Positions 15,961 to 25,900 of a stretch of DNA of 47,329 nt are shown piece by piece. Location of the stretch: positions 1 to 47,329 of the forward strand of contig NZ_JAODNK010000076.1 of assembly GCF_025465275.1 (NCBI RefSeq). Direction: 5' to 3'. Position 1 is the stretch's first letter, and each line of letters starts with the position of its first letter. The notes under the pieces were generated by a model, which was given only the letters and a program-made list of their open reading frames with translations, was not told the origin of the DNA and ran no database searches. The position numbers and the translations under genes were made by a program. This DNA is from Nocardia sp. Its GTDB lineage: Bacteria > Actinomycetota > Actinomycetes > Mycobacteriales > Mycobacteriaceae.

Positions 15961-17763
15961 TCAGCTCTCGCGGGCCGCGCGGTTGACTGCGGAAACTACC
16001 GCACGCAGGGACGCGGTGGTGATGGAGGTGGCGATACCCACGCCCCAGGTCACCTTGTCGCCGATGGCGCATTCGACGTAGGCCGCGGCCTGGGCGTCGT
16101 CACCGGAGGACATGGCGTGCTCGCTGTAGTCCAGCACGCGGACGTCGTAGGCGATGGTGGCCAGCGCGTCCACGAAGGAGGCGAGCGGGCCGTTGCCCTC
16201 ACCGGAGATGGCCTGTTCGACGCCGTCCACCTTGACCACGGCCTCGATGTGATCGACGCCGCCATCCAGTTCGGAGGCGGTGACCTTCTGGCGGATGCGC
16301 TCCAGCGGCAGGATCGGGGTCAGGTACTCCTCGGAGAAGACATCCCACATCTCCTTCGGGGTGACCTCGCCGCCCTCACCGTCGGTGATCTTCTGCACGG
16401 CCTGCGAGAACTCGATCTGCAGGCGGCGCGGCAGCACCAGCCCGTGATCGGTCTTCATGATGTAGGCGACGCCGCCCTTGCCGGACTGCGAATTCACCCG
16501 GATGACGGCCTCGTACGTGCGGCCGACATCCTTCGGGTCGATGGGCAGGTACGGGACCGCCCAGGTCATATCGGCCACATCGGAATCCGCGGCGTCCGCG
16601 GCGTACTTCATGGCGTCCAGGCCCTTGTTGATGGCGTCCTGATGCGATCCGGAGAACGCGGTGTAGACCAGGTCGCCGCCGTACGGGTGGCGCTCGGCCA
16701 CCGGCAGCTGGTTGCAGTATTCGACCGTGCGGCGGATCTCGTCGATATTGCTGAAGTCGATCTGCGGATCGACACCGCGCGAGAACAGATTCATCCCCAG
16801 CGTCACCAGGCAGACATTGCCGGTGCGCTCACCATTGCCGAACAGGCAGCCCTCGATGCGATCCGCACCGGCCTGGTAGCCCAGCTCGGCGGCGGCCACG
16901 GCGGTACCGCGGTCATTGTGCGGATGCAGCGACAGCACGATGGAATCGCGGCGAGCCAGATTGCGGCTCATCCACTCGATGGAATCGGCGTAGACGTTCG
17001 GGGTCGCCATCTCCACGGTCGCCGGCAGGTTGATGATCAGCGGCTTCTGGGGAGTCGGCGCAATGATCGCGGAGACCGAATCACACACATCCAGTGCGTA
17101 ATCCAGCTCGGTGCCGGTGTAGGACTCCGGGCTGTACTCGTAGCGCCAGTTGGTGTCCGGGTACTTCTTCTCGATCTCCAGGCACAGCGTGGCGGCATCG
17201 GTGGCGATCTTCTTCACGGCCGCGCGGTCCGCGCGGAAGACCACGCGGCGCTGCAGGATCGAGGTCGAGTTGTAGAAGTGCACGATCGCCTGCGGCGCAC
17301 CGGCGCACGCCTCGAAGGTGCGCTCGATCAGCTCGGCCCGGGACTGCGTCAGCACCTGAATGGTGACATCGTCCGGAATCGCGCCGTCCTCGATGATCTC
17401 GCGGACGAAGTCGAAGTCGGTCTGGCTGGCCGCCGGGAAGCCGACCTCGATCTCCTTGTAGCCCATGCGGACCAGCAGATCGAACATGCGGCGCTTGCGC
17501 GCCGGGCTCATCGGATCGATCAGCGCCTGATTTCCGTCGCGCAGATCCACGGCACACCAGGACGGCGCGCGGTCGATGATCTTGTTCGGCCAGCTGCGGT
17601 CGGGCAGCGTAATCGGCTCGACCTCCTCGGCGAACGGCCGGTACCGGAACGTCGGCATGGAGGAGTTCTTCTGCGTGTTCCAGGCAGGCTGGTCGGCAGG
17701 AGCGGGCTTGCTCGGCACATTGATCGTGCGAGAGCCGGATACGAAAGCATCAGCGGGTGACAT
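15961..17763 (-). CDS. leuA: 2-isopropylmalate synthase
   Basis: The 600-residue enzyme catalyses the first committed step of leucine synthesis, condensing acetyl-CoA with 2-ketoisovalerate. The catalytic barrel shows the metal and substrate motifs APSWCAVDLRDGNQAL, LSLHPHNDRGTAVAAAELGYQAGADRIEGCLFGNGERTGN and YGGDLVYTAFSGSHQDAINKG. The C-terminal LeuA allosteric domain, which binds leucine for feedback inhibition, is present from about 450. The length matches the long actinobacterial form. The ATG at 17763 follows GGAGAT by eight nt. A leader peptide with three consecutive Leu codons and attenuator-like hairpins lies upstream. Confidence 0.97.
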   Translation of the reverse strand: MSPADAFVSGSRTINVPSKPAPADQPAWNTQKNSSMPTFRYRPFAEEVEPITLPDRSWPNKIIDRAPSWCAVDLRDGNQALIDPMSPARKRRMFDLLVRMGYKEIEVGFPAASQTDFDFVREIIEDGAIPDDVTIQVLTQSRAELIERTFEACAGAPQAIVHFYNSTSILQRRVVFRADRAAVKKIATDAATLCLEIEKKYPDTNWRYEYSPESYTGTELDYALDVCDSVSAIIAPTPQKPLIINLPATVEMATPNVYADSIEWMSRNLARRDSIVLSLHPHNDRGTAVAAAELGYQAGADRIEGCLFGNGERTGNVCLVTLGMNLFSRGVDPQIDFSNIDEIRRTVEYCNQLPVAERHPYGGDLVYTAFSGSHQDAINKGLDAMKYAADAADSDVADMTWAVPYLPIDPKDVGRTYEAVIRVNSQSGKGGVAYIMKTDHGLVLPRRLQIEFSQAVQKITDGEGGEVTPKEMWDVFSEEYLTPILPLERIRQKVTASELDGGVDHIEAVVKVDGVEQAISGEGNGPLASFVDALATIAYDVRVLDYSEHAMSSGDDAQAAAYVECAIGDKVTWGVGIATSITTASLRAVVSAVNRAARES

Positions 17764-17807
17764 GGCGATTATCTCCGAGAGTGTGGCTGGATCCCAGGGG
17801 TGGGGTA

Positions 17808-17863
17808 GACCGGCACGACTAGCACCCGCGACGGGCGCCGGTCCGTATCAGACCCCGTCGCGG
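17808..17863 (-). promoter_or_regulatory. Attenuator-like alternative hairpins in the leuA leader
   Basis: One perfect 10-bp stem pairs 17854-17863 with 17826-17835 (CCGCGACGGG/CCCGTCGCGG). It overlaps the end of the leader peptide. A competing 7-bp stem pairs GACCGGC (17837-17843) with GCCGGTC (17808-17814). The two cannot form together, because the second stem uses the loop of the first and encloses its 3' arm. This is the geometry expected for ribosome-mediated attenuation by leucine supply. Confidence 0.6.
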
Positions 17864-17892
17864 CGGCCGAGGAGAAGGCTGGCCCGCTGCAT
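17848..17892 (-). CDS. leuA leader peptide (candidate)
   Basis: A 14-codon ORF starting at ATG 17892 reads MQRASLLLGRRDGV and contains three consecutive leucine codons (CTT CTC CTC). An in-frame GTG at 17901 would extend it to 17 residues (MIIMQ...). TAAACT, a plausible -10, lies just upstream at 17903-17908. It ends 85 nt before the leuA start, within the leader RNA that can form the alternative hairpins. This fits a leucine-sensing attenuation peptide; translation is inferred. Confidence 0.65.
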   Translation of the reverse strand: MQRASLLLGRRDGV

Positions 17893-17938
17893 GATGATCA
17901 CGAGTTTACAGGGCGGCAACGAGTGCCCGGAAGCCCGG

Positions 17939-18961
17939 CTAGCTATCTGCCGGCCGCGCACAGAGTTCATGGATGAATCTCATCTTGTCGAGCACCGGTC
18001 CGGCCAGTACGAACGGGTACAGATCGGGGTGACCCATGGAACGGTTGACCATGTTCAGCGCCCAGGTCAGCGGTAGCCACAATTCGATGATGCGGTCGAA
18101 ACCGGCCTGGCCGATCTGCGGGCGGTCCAAGGTCGCGGCGGCCGGAGCGAATCCGAAAGCCGCTGCGGTGTCCAAGGTGTCACGGATGTGCAGGTAGTGG
18201 GCGAAGGTTTCGGCCCAGTCCTCGGCGGGGTGCATGGTCGCGTACGAGGAGACGTGGTCCGATTCCCAGCCGGGCGGCGGGCCCACGGAGTAGTGCCGGT
18301 CCAGGGCCTCCTGATAGTCGGCGAAAGGGTCGCCGAACAGGGCACGGGCGCGGTCCAGATCCGCGTCGGAGACCAGGACCGGGAAGTAGTAGTGGCCGAT
18401 CTCGTGGCGGAAGTGACCGAGCAGGGTGCGGTACGGCTCGTCCATCTCGATGCGGAGTTGCTCGCGGTGCACGTCATCACTCTCTGCCAGATCGAGGGTG
18501 ATGACGCCGTTGTCGTGGCCGGTCATGATCGGCTCCTCACCACTGGCCAGCAGGTCGAAGGCGAGGCCGAACTCCGGATCGGCGACCCGATCCACTATCG
18601 GCAGGCCGAGTTCGGTGAGCTCCAGGACCAGGCGGCGTTTGGCGGTTTCGGCCTCCCCGAAGGCGACAAGCCATTTGTCATCCTGGTCGGCGGGGCGGGT
18701 GCGGGTGAGGCGGCAGGATTCGCACAGCACCTGGCCGGGGCCGTTCGGGACCAGCCAATTGCATTGCGCCACATGCTGGTTATCGCACAGGCGGAAGGCC
18801 GCGATATCCACGATGCCACCGCTCGCGGGCGCGGATTCGCTCGCCAGCACCAGTAGTGCCCGCTCGGTCAGGCTGAACCCGAGCGAACTGCCGCAGCTCA
18901 GGCAGAGGGAGTTTTCGAAAGCCAAGCGCTGGCCGCAACGGGGACAGTTGAAATCACGCAT
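17939..18961 (-). CDS. Zinc-ribbon zinc metallopeptidase-like protein (Rv2568c-like)
   Basis: The 340-residue protein starts with a zinc ribbon (CPRCGQRLAFENSLCLSCG, residues 6-23) and a second Cys cluster (CESCRLTR, about 80). The peptidase-like part has the HExxH-type motif GHFRHEIGHYYF near 183-194, with a likely third ligand in PAEDWAETFAHYLHIRDT. This matches the putative zinc-binding metallopeptidase family (PF15887-like). It starts three nt after the transglutaminase stop codon and is the last gene of the four-gene operon. It probably processes the product or substrate of the ligase and transglutaminase. The assignment to Rv2568c is from memory of family size and context. Confidence 0.8.
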   Translation of the reverse strand: MRDFNCPRCGQRLAFENSLCLSCGSSLGFSLTERALLVLASESAPASGGIVDIAAFRLCDNQHVAQCNWLVPNGPGQVLCESCRLTRTRPADQDDKWLVAFGEAETAKRRLVLELTELGLPIVDRVADPEFGLAFDLLASGEEPIMTGHDNGVITLDLAESDDVHREQLRIEMDEPYRTLLGHFRHEIGHYYFPVLVSDADLDRARALFGDPFADYQEALDRHYSVGPPPGWESDHVSSYATMHPAEDWAETFAHYLHIRDTLDTAAAFGFAPAAATLDRPQIGQAGFDRIIELWLPLTWALNMVNRSMGHPDLYPFVLAGPVLDKMRFIHELCARPADS

Positions 18962-18964
18962 AAC

Positions 18965-19849
18965 TCACACCTCGACTGGAGCGACGTCGACGGACACGGT
19001 GATGGTGCTTTCCTTCGCGTCGGTGTAGATGATGCCGCGCACCGGCGGCACGTCCGCGTAGTCGCGACCCCAGGCCAGGGTCACGTAGCGCTCGTCGGCG
19101 AATTTATTGTTGGTGGGGTCGAAGTCGATCCAGTGGCCGTCGCCGGCGGTATCGTCCGGCAGCCAGACCGCCGCCCAGGCGTGCGTGGCGTCCGCGCCGA
19201 TCAGGCGGGGCTTGCCGGGTGGCGGATTGGTGGCGAGGTAGCCGGAGACGTAGCGGGCGGCCAGACCCTGGGAGCGCAGGCAGGCAATGCCGAGGCGGGC
19301 GAAATCCTGGCAGACGCCTTTGCGCGCGATAAAGACATCGGCGACGCGGGTGCTCACGGTGGTGGAACCGGATTTGTAGGTGAAGTCGGTGTAGATCCGG
19401 GCCGTCAGCTCGGTGACCGCGTCGAGTAGCGGGCGGCCCGGCGGGAAGGATTCGGCGGCATAGGCGGCGATCTCCGGGTTGATTTCCGGCGGATTCAGAT
19501 CGAGCGTGAATTCCACTGCGAGCGGGCCGTTTTCGATGCCCGGGCGGGCATGCTCCCACGGTTTGGAATCCGGCGGCGGGAGCCGGCTGGTCACCTCCAC
19601 CATCGATTCGCCGGTCACCTCCAGGCGGCGATGCTCGGCGGTGACATGAAAATACAGGGTGGTATTGCCGTACACATCCGCGCCGACCGAACGGTCCGAG
19701 GGCACCGGATCGATCCGAACGTCGTGCGACAGTGAGCGCTGACCAGGGAATTCGCGGGGCGTCAGATAGGCGCGACCGTAGGAACTGGAAACCCCGTCCG
19801 AGTACACGTAGATCGTGCGATGCACTACCCGATAGCGGCGCACCCTCAC
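18965..19849 (-). CDS. Transglutaminase-like cysteine peptidase/ligase (Rv2569c-like)
   Basis: About 294 residues are predicted. An N-terminal beta domain (YRVVHRTIYVYSDGVSSSYGRAYLTPRE) characteristic of bacterial transglutaminases is followed by the papain-like core. The nucleophile is in RKGVCQDFARLGIACLRSQGLAARYVSGYLA (about 179). His is in DATHAWAAVWLP and Asp in HWIDFDPTNN. Bacterial members are usually proteases or amidases rather than cross-linkers. The GTG start at 19849 overlaps the TGA of the upstream gene (GTGA), implying translational coupling; a GTG further out at 19873 would be less likely. It is the third gene of the operon. Confidence 0.88.
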   Translation of the reverse strand: MRVRRYRVVHRTIYVYSDGVSSSYGRAYLTPREFPGQRSLSHDVRIDPVPSDRSVGADVYGNTTLYFHVTAEHRRLEVTGESMVEVTSRLPPPDSKPWEHARPGIENGPLAVEFTLDLNPPEINPEIAAYAAESFPPGRPLLDAVTELTARIYTDFTYKSGSTTVSTRVADVFIARKGVCQDFARLGIACLRSQGLAARYVSGYLATNPPPGKPRLIGADATHAWAAVWLPDDTAGDGHWIDFDPTNNKFADERYVTLAWGRDYADVPPVRGIIYTDAKESTITVSVDVAPVEV

Positions 19850-22800
19850 CCCACCACCCGGGTGGTGCCCCACAGCGGCTGTGTTTCACGTGGCACCGAA
19901 AGTCTTGTGGTCTCGAAGGATTCGGAGATCTTGCGCAGTCGCAGGTGGACGCCGTCGAGCAGTTCGGCGAGTTCGGCGTAGCAGCCGGTGGCGTCGATGA
20001 TCTCCAGATCGGCCGGGTCGACGCGGCGCAGCATGCGCTGAGCATCGGTCAACAGCCGTTGCGGGCGTGAGGATCCGGAGGCCGCGGGCAGTGCCAGGAA
20101 ATCGGCTTCGAGGCGCTCGAGCTGATAGGCCAGCGAGCGTGGATTGCTCGAATCGAACAGCAGTAACCCCGCAACAGCCGACAATCGCATCGAATCCCGG
20201 TGGCGGCGGCGATAACTCACCGCCGACACCGTCGCCTGCAGCACCGCGTCGACCACCACCCGGCCGACCGGCTCCGGATAGGTATCGGTGAGCGCCGCCG
20301 CCAGCAGCGAGGACAGGGCGAGCCCCCGCTCGATCCGCCGCCCGATATCCATCACGTGCCAGCCGGAATCGCGCACAGTCGATTCCGCATCGATCCCCGA
20401 CAGTGACAGCAGCGCCGCCAAAGCCCGCGAATGCACCGCCGACAGCGCCGCACCCCGATCCCCCCGCGCGCTGCGGTATTCCGACAGCGACCGATCCACC
20501 GAGCCCAGCACCATCCAGGTATCCGGCGACAGCTGGTCCCGCACCGCCCGCGCCGCCTGCCCGTAGCGCTCCACCGCATAGGCCAGCGACCCCGACAACT
20601 CCCGATCCACCGTCAGCGACACCAAATACGCATGATCCCGCCGCGAAGCCCCGGGCAACGCAATCGGCACGGTCGGCTGATCGGAGTACTCCCGCCGACT
20701 CGGCTGCAGCCCACCCGACAATGCCCCGGCACCCTGGGATTGCCCACCCGCGCCTTGCGACTGTCTTCCCGCACTTTGCGATTGCCCACCAGCGCCTTGC
20801 TGCTGCCCGCCCACACCTTGCGACTGCCCGCCCGAGCCCTGTGACTGCCCGCCCACGCCTTGCGACTGCCCGCCCGAGCCTTGCGACTGCCCGCCCACAC
20901 CTTGCGACTGCCTACCCGAGCCCTGTGACTGCCCGCCCACACCTTGCGACTGCCCGCCCGAGCCCTGTGACTGCCCGCCCACACCTTGCGAGTGCCCGGT
21001 TGCGCTTTGCTGTTGCGACGAAGCTGTTTGCTCCGCAATCGGTTCCGGTTTGTCTGGTAGTGATTCCTGTTGGGCGGCAGAGGTTCTGGGGAGGGGTGGG
21101 GTGGTGCCGGTCATGTGGCCCAGGGCGGCTACCAGGATGGGCATGGCTTCGGCGCCTTCCATCCAGGGACGGTAGCGGTAGTCCTGGTAGCGGTCGTGGG
21201 TGGCGCCGAGCAGGCGGACGGTGGACTCGGCGCGTTCGCTGTAGCGGCCCATCCAGAAGAGGTCGTTGAGGACGCGGGGGGAGCTGATGACATCCAGAGC
21301 CGGGGCGGCGGGGGCGCGGCGTTCGCGCTCCTCGGCGACCTCGACGGCGGGGACTTCGGCAGGGAGCGCACGGACCCAGATGTCCTTGGCGGCGGCTTCG
21401 CCGATCATGCCGTCGGGACCGGTGCGCTGATGCAATTGGCCGAGTCCGCCTGCCATGACGCGATATCCGACGCGGCCGGCCAGGGAGAAGAGGCGGACGG
21501 CGACGGGAGCCGCGGCGAGATCGCCGGAACCGGTGACGGCGGGGGCCACCGAGAACCGGGCGGGCTCGCGACCCACCCATTTCCAGCCTTCGACGGTTAT
21601 GCGGGCTCCCCACTCGGCGCGCTGCGCCGCCGTGAGCAGGTGGCCGAACACCGTGGTGCCGTCGATGGTGGAGCGCAGGATCAGGCGCGGCAGCTGGGCG
21701 ATGAGCTGCGATCGCGCGCAATCATCTCCACCCCAGTAGGTTTCGACACTGGGAAGTTTCAGCTCCTCGTCCAGCAGCGCACGCGAAAGTTGCGGCAGGA
21801 ACGCGGCGAGAGCGGGACTCTCCAGCAGTCCGCTGCCGAGCGTATTCACCACCGTGACCGCGCCGCGGCGCAGCACCTCGACCAGACCCACCACACCGAG
21901 ACGCGAATCCGGGCGCAAATCCAGCGGATCGGAGAATTCGGCGTCCACCCGGCGCAGCACCACATCGACCTGTTTGAGCGTGCCGAGCGAACGCATCCAC
22001 AGATGGCCGTCGCGCACCACCAGATCGGCGTTCTCGACCAGCGGGAAACCCAGCACCGACGCGAGATATGCCTGATCGAAGGCGGTTTCGGACTGCGGCC
22101 CGGGGCTCAGCACGACCACCACGGGTTCCTCGTCGGCGGCGTGCGGCGCGGCTTCCACGAGCATGAGCCGCATGGCGCGCACGAACGGCGTGATCGGCAG
22201 CGGGCTGGCCAGTTCGAAGGCCTCCGGGATGGCCGAGGACACCACGCGCCGATCCGCGATCGCATAGCCCGCACCGGACGGCGCCTGCGCCCAATCGGAC
22301 AGCACCCGGAACTGCCCGTCGCTCCAGCGGCTGATATCGCAGGCGTGCAGGAACAGCTGATGCTGTCCGGGCAGCGAAATCCCGTGCGCGGCACGCATAT
22401 ACCCGGTGTACCCGAACACCACCTGCGGCGGGAGCAGTCCCGCGGTGAGCGTGCGGCGCGGCCCGTACACATCCGCCAGCACCGCATCCAGCAGTCGCGA
22501 GCGCTGCACCACGCCCGCCTCCAGCGTGGCCCAGTCCTCGGCGGACAGCAGCAGCGGAATCGGGTCGAGCCGCCACAGGCGCGGCGAGGCGGGCTCGTTC
22601 GCGGTGGCGCCGAGCTCGGTATAGGTGATGCCGTCGTCCTCGATGAGCCGCCGCACCCGTGCATCCAGTGCGTGCAGCCCGTCGCGGCCCTGTTCCAGGA
22701 AGTCGGTGGAGAGTTCGGACCAGATGGGGCGCAGCCGCCCGCCACCGTTCACGAGTTCGTCGTAGTAGCCGTCGGTGGGCAGCCCGCAGGCATCGAAAGC

Positions 22801-22929
22801 ACCGGTATCAGCCGCTGCCGCACGGTATTTCGCGTACTCGTCGGCCGTTCCCGCGCCGGCCGGGGAGCCCCAGCCGTGGGGTCCGCCGGTCGTGGCGTCA
22901 TCGGGTGGCGTTGTGTCGAACACTGTCAC
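19846..22929 (-). CDS. Circularly permuted ATP-grasp fused to alpha-E domain (Rv2567-like)
   Basis: The 1027-residue fusion has residues 1 to about 540 forming a circularly permuted ATP-grasp ligase (DUF404/DUF407), with VVVVLSPGPQSETAFDQAYLASVLGFPLVENADLVV. An alpha-E (DUF403) helical domain begins at SSPRVLNDLFWMGRYSERAESTVRLL (about 550) and ends with the family hallmark FDSSNPRSLAYQLERLEADFLALP. A Gly/Ser/Gln heptad array (about 645-736) interrupts alpha-E. ATP-grasp proteins of this group are predicted amide- or peptide-bond-forming ligases (Iyer and Aravind analyses); the substrate is unknown. The start is GTG 22929, with GGGAAG eight nt upstream; a GTG six nt later is an alternative. 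It is the second gene in the operon. Confidence 0.88.
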   Translation of the reverse strand: MTVFDTTPPDDATTGGPHGWGSPAGAGTADEYAKYRAAAADTGAFDACGLPTDGYYDELVNGGGRLRPIWSELSTDFLEQGRDGLHALDARVRRLIEDDGITYTELGATANEPASPRLWRLDPIPLLLSAEDWATLEAGVVQRSRLLDAVLADVYGPRRTLTAGLLPPQVVFGYTGYMRAAHGISLPGQHQLFLHACDISRWSDGQFRVLSDWAQAPSGAGYAIADRRVVSSAIPEAFELASPLPITPFVRAMRLMLVEAAPHAADEEPVVVVLSPGPQSETAFDQAYLASVLGFPLVENADLVVRDGHLWMRSLGTLKQVDVVLRRVDAEFSDPLDLRPDSRLGVVGLVEVLRRGAVTVVNTLGSGLLESPALAAFLPQLSRALLDEELKLPSVETYWGGDDCARSQLIAQLPRLILRSTIDGTTVFGHLLTAAQRAEWGARITVEGWKWVGREPARFSVAPAVTGSGDLAAAPVAVRLFSLAGRVGYRVMAGGLGQLHQRTGPDGMIGEAAAKDIWVRALPAEVPAVEVAEERERRAPAAPALDVISSPRVLNDLFWMGRYSERAESTVRLLGATHDRYQDYRYRPWMEGAEAMPILVAALGHMTGTTPPLPRTSAAQQESLPDKPEPIAEQTASSQQQSATGHSQGVGGQSQGSGGQSQGVGGQSQGSGRQSQGVGGQSQGSGGQSQGVGGQSQGSGGQSQGVGGQQQGAGGQSQSAGRQSQGAGGQSQGAGALSGGLQPSRREYSDQPTVPIALPGASRRDHAYLVSLTVDRELSGSLAYAVERYGQAARAVRDQLSPDTWMVLGSVDRSLSEYRSARGDRGAALSAVHSRALAALLSLSGIDAESTVRDSGWHVMDIGRRIERGLALSSLLAAALTDTYPEPVGRVVVDAVLQATVSAVSYRRRHRDSMRLSAVAGLLLFDSSNPRSLAYQLERLEADFLALPAASGSSRPQRLLTDAQRMLRRVDPADLEIIDATGCYAELAELLDGVHLRLRKISESFETTRLSVPRETQPLWGTTRVVG
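20722..20994 (-). repeat. 13 tandem 21-bp units encoding a Gln/Ser/Gly heptad array
   Basis: Thirteen in-frame copies of QSQGxGG run through the alpha-E domain, with x alternating Val and Ser over the first nine units (a 42-bp higher-order repeat) and Ala in the last four. The DNA unit is CTGCCCGCCCRNNCCTTGYGA-like on the plus strand. The number of copies probably varies between strains. Confidence 0.95.
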
Positions 22930-22952
22930 CGCTACCACTTCCCAGGGTGTGC

Positions 22953-25900
22953 CTACCGGTCGCCGGTCATGCCCCACACCGTGCGCGCCCGGCGTAGATC
23001 GAGGATCCCAGGCGCACCGACATCGGTGGCCTGTATGGCCGATTTGGCACGCAGATCCGCAATATCGACCGGCCCGGGAGTGTGACCGTTCGGTTCGAAA
23101 CGACGATTGCGCCGAGATTGCGCCACCACCGCATTCACCGGCGGCGACGGATAGAACATGCCGCCGGGATGCGACACGTAGTAGGTGCAACCGCCCAGGG
23201 ACACACCCGCCTCCAGATCGATCACATCGAAGACCAGCGGCGCATCCACCGTGATCGACGGATGCAGGGAGTTCGGCGGCTGCCACGCCCGGAAGCGCAC
23301 GCCCGCCACCTGCACATCCGCCTTGTCGGTGGCCAGCAGCGGCACCGGAAAACCATTGCAGGTGATCAGGTATCGGCCCCGGTCGCCGCCGACGACCCGC
23401 AGCTGCAAACGCTCCACCGAAGAATCCACATAGCGAGCGGTGCCGGAGAGGGTGGTCTGCTCCCCCAGCGTGTTCCACGGTTCGATGGCGCCGCGCAATT
23501 CGAGCTCCATGCCACCGTGTACCACCGTGCCGATGCGCGGGAAACGGAATTCCGTGAACGGTTCCAGCCAGCTGATATCGAAATCGATACCGTGTGCGCG
23601 CAGATCGGCCGCGACCTCGGACATATCGGCGATCAGGAAGTGCGGCAGCAGATATCGCCCGTGCAGATTCGACCCGTGCCGCAGCAGCGGCGCGGTGTAC
23701 GGCCGCTCCCAGAATCGCAGCACCAGCGCCCGTACCAGCAGCGACTGCACCATGGCCATGCGGAAGTGCGGCGGCATCTCGAAACCGCGCAGTTCCACCA
23801 GCCCGAGCCGGCCGCGCGCGGAGTCCGGGCTGTACAGCTTGTCGATACAGAATTCGGCGCGATGCGTATTGCCGGTGAGATCGGTCAGCAGATGCCGCAG
23901 TGCGCGATCCACCATCCATGGGGCAGCGGTACTTTCACCGGTGCCGCCGCTCGAGCCGCGTCCCGCACCATGCGTAGTCGAACCGGGTCCGTCCGAGGCA
24001 TTGCGCCCCGCCAGCCGGGCGATCTCCGCGAACGCTATTTCGAGGTCGTACAGGGAGTCCGGACGCGATTCGTCCGCCCGCGGAGCCTGCGAGGTGGGAC
24101 CGATGAAGCGGCCGGAGAACAGATAGGACAGCGCCGGGTGCCGCTGCCAGTAGGTGAGCATGGAGACCAGCAGGTCCGGGCGGCGAAGTAGCGGTGACTG
24201 CGCCGGGGTGCGACCGCCCAGCGTGATGTGATTGCCGCCGCCGGTGCCACTGTGAGTGCCGTCGATATCGAAGGTCTCGGTGCTGAGACGGGCCAATCTC
24301 GCCTGATCATAAAGGGTTTCGAGGAGCCGTGACTGCTCGGCGAAGCTGCCGGTCGGCTGGATGTTCACCTCGATCACACCCGGATCCGGCGTGATGGACA
24401 GGCTGTGCAGCCGGGTATCGACCGGCGGCGCATAGCCTTCCAGCACGATCGGCTGTCCCACCGCGACCACTGCCGCCTCCACCCGGGCCACCAGATCGAA
24501 GAAGGCTTCCAATTCCTCGACAGGCGGCAGGAATACGCAGAGCCGACCATCCCGTACCTCGACGACCAGCGCGGTGATCGGTACGCGATCGGCGGGTTCG
24601 ATCATGGCGGCCGGCTCGTACGCGGCGATCGGCTGCGCACGCGGCACCACCGGGTCCACCTCGAACGGGATCGGCGGCTCATGCCAGGAGACGGCGTTCA
24701 GCGGCAGGCGCAGACCGGCCGGAGAATCGCCCTCCGTCAGCATGATTCGGCCACGCCGCAGCCGCCAGTCCGCACTCGCCCAACCGGATTCGTCCGCACG
24801 CCGGTAGAGCGGCAGCACATAGGCGACAGGTTCGGTGACAGCGGAATCCAGCCGGGCCAGCAACTCCTTTCGCGCCTGCACCGAATCCTGCTGCGGCGCG
24901 AGATCCTCCTCGGATTCGACCGGCTCGCCCTCCGGCGCACGTGCTTTCGCCGCCATGCGCAGTAGTGGATCTTCGTAGGCCGGGCGAATCTGCGTGTGCG
25001 GCAGCCCGAGCCCGTCCGCCACCTCGGCCAGCAGGGTGTGCGCCGCGGCCGCATCGGCCTGCCACGGCAGTCCGGACACCGCGGCGTCCTCGCCGACCGC
25101 CGCGCTCGCGCGCTGCTGCTGACTCATGGTGGCGGTGGGACGCGCTGCACTCGAAGAGCTTTCGCGACGCTCACCGGCCGCGGGCCGGCCGCCGCGCTGT
25201 TCGTCGCCGACGTCCTTCCGCTGTTCATCGGCACCGTGGGTGCGCTGCTCGTCAGCGACCGGGCCGGGCGCGCGGGCACTCGACGAACCGGCGCTCGGCA
25301 GCCACGGATCGGCGAGGAGTTCGGGGTTCAGCCACAGCGCCTCGCCGTCGGCACGCCAGAGCGTGGCGATCTCCCAGCGCGGCAGGGGTTCTCCCGGATA
25401 CCACTTGCCCTGCCGATACTGCACGAGGCCACGGGGTGCGTAGATGCGGCGCAGACGCTGTGCGAGATCGGCGGCCCGCTGCCGCTTGTGCGGTCCGTCC
25501 GCCTCGATGGTCCATTCCGGACCGGTCTGATCGTCGATGGAGACGAAGGTGGGTTCACCACCGATGGTCAGTCCGATCCCGGCCGCCCTGGTGCGCGAAT
25601 CGATTGCCGCACCGGCGGTGGTGATGCGATTCCACTGGGTATCGCTGTAAGGCAGCGTAACTCGCGGATCCTCGTGGATCCGGCGCACGGTATTGGAGAA
25701 ATCGAGCGTGGCATCGACCGGATCGGTGGTGCCGGTGATCGGCGCGGAGGAAACGGGATGCGGGGTCGCGGCGAGCGGGATATGACCTTCCCCCGCAAAG
25801 AGACCGGAGGTGGGATCCAATCCGATCCAGCCCGCGCCGGGCAGATACACCTCGGTCCAGGCGTGCAGATCGGTGAAATCGGCGGGCGGTCCCGAAGGCC

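Noticed and set aside
17764..17938. T-box leader for leuA
   Set aside because: No T-box consensus or stem I pattern; the short Leu-containing ORF and alternative stems explain the leader better.
22930..23919. Open extension of the ATP-grasp reading frame far upstream, giving a 1357-residue protein
   Set aside because: It overlaps nearly 1 kb of the well-supported transglutaminase/DUF2126 gene in another frame and has no family sequence. The real start follows a ribosome-binding site at 22929.
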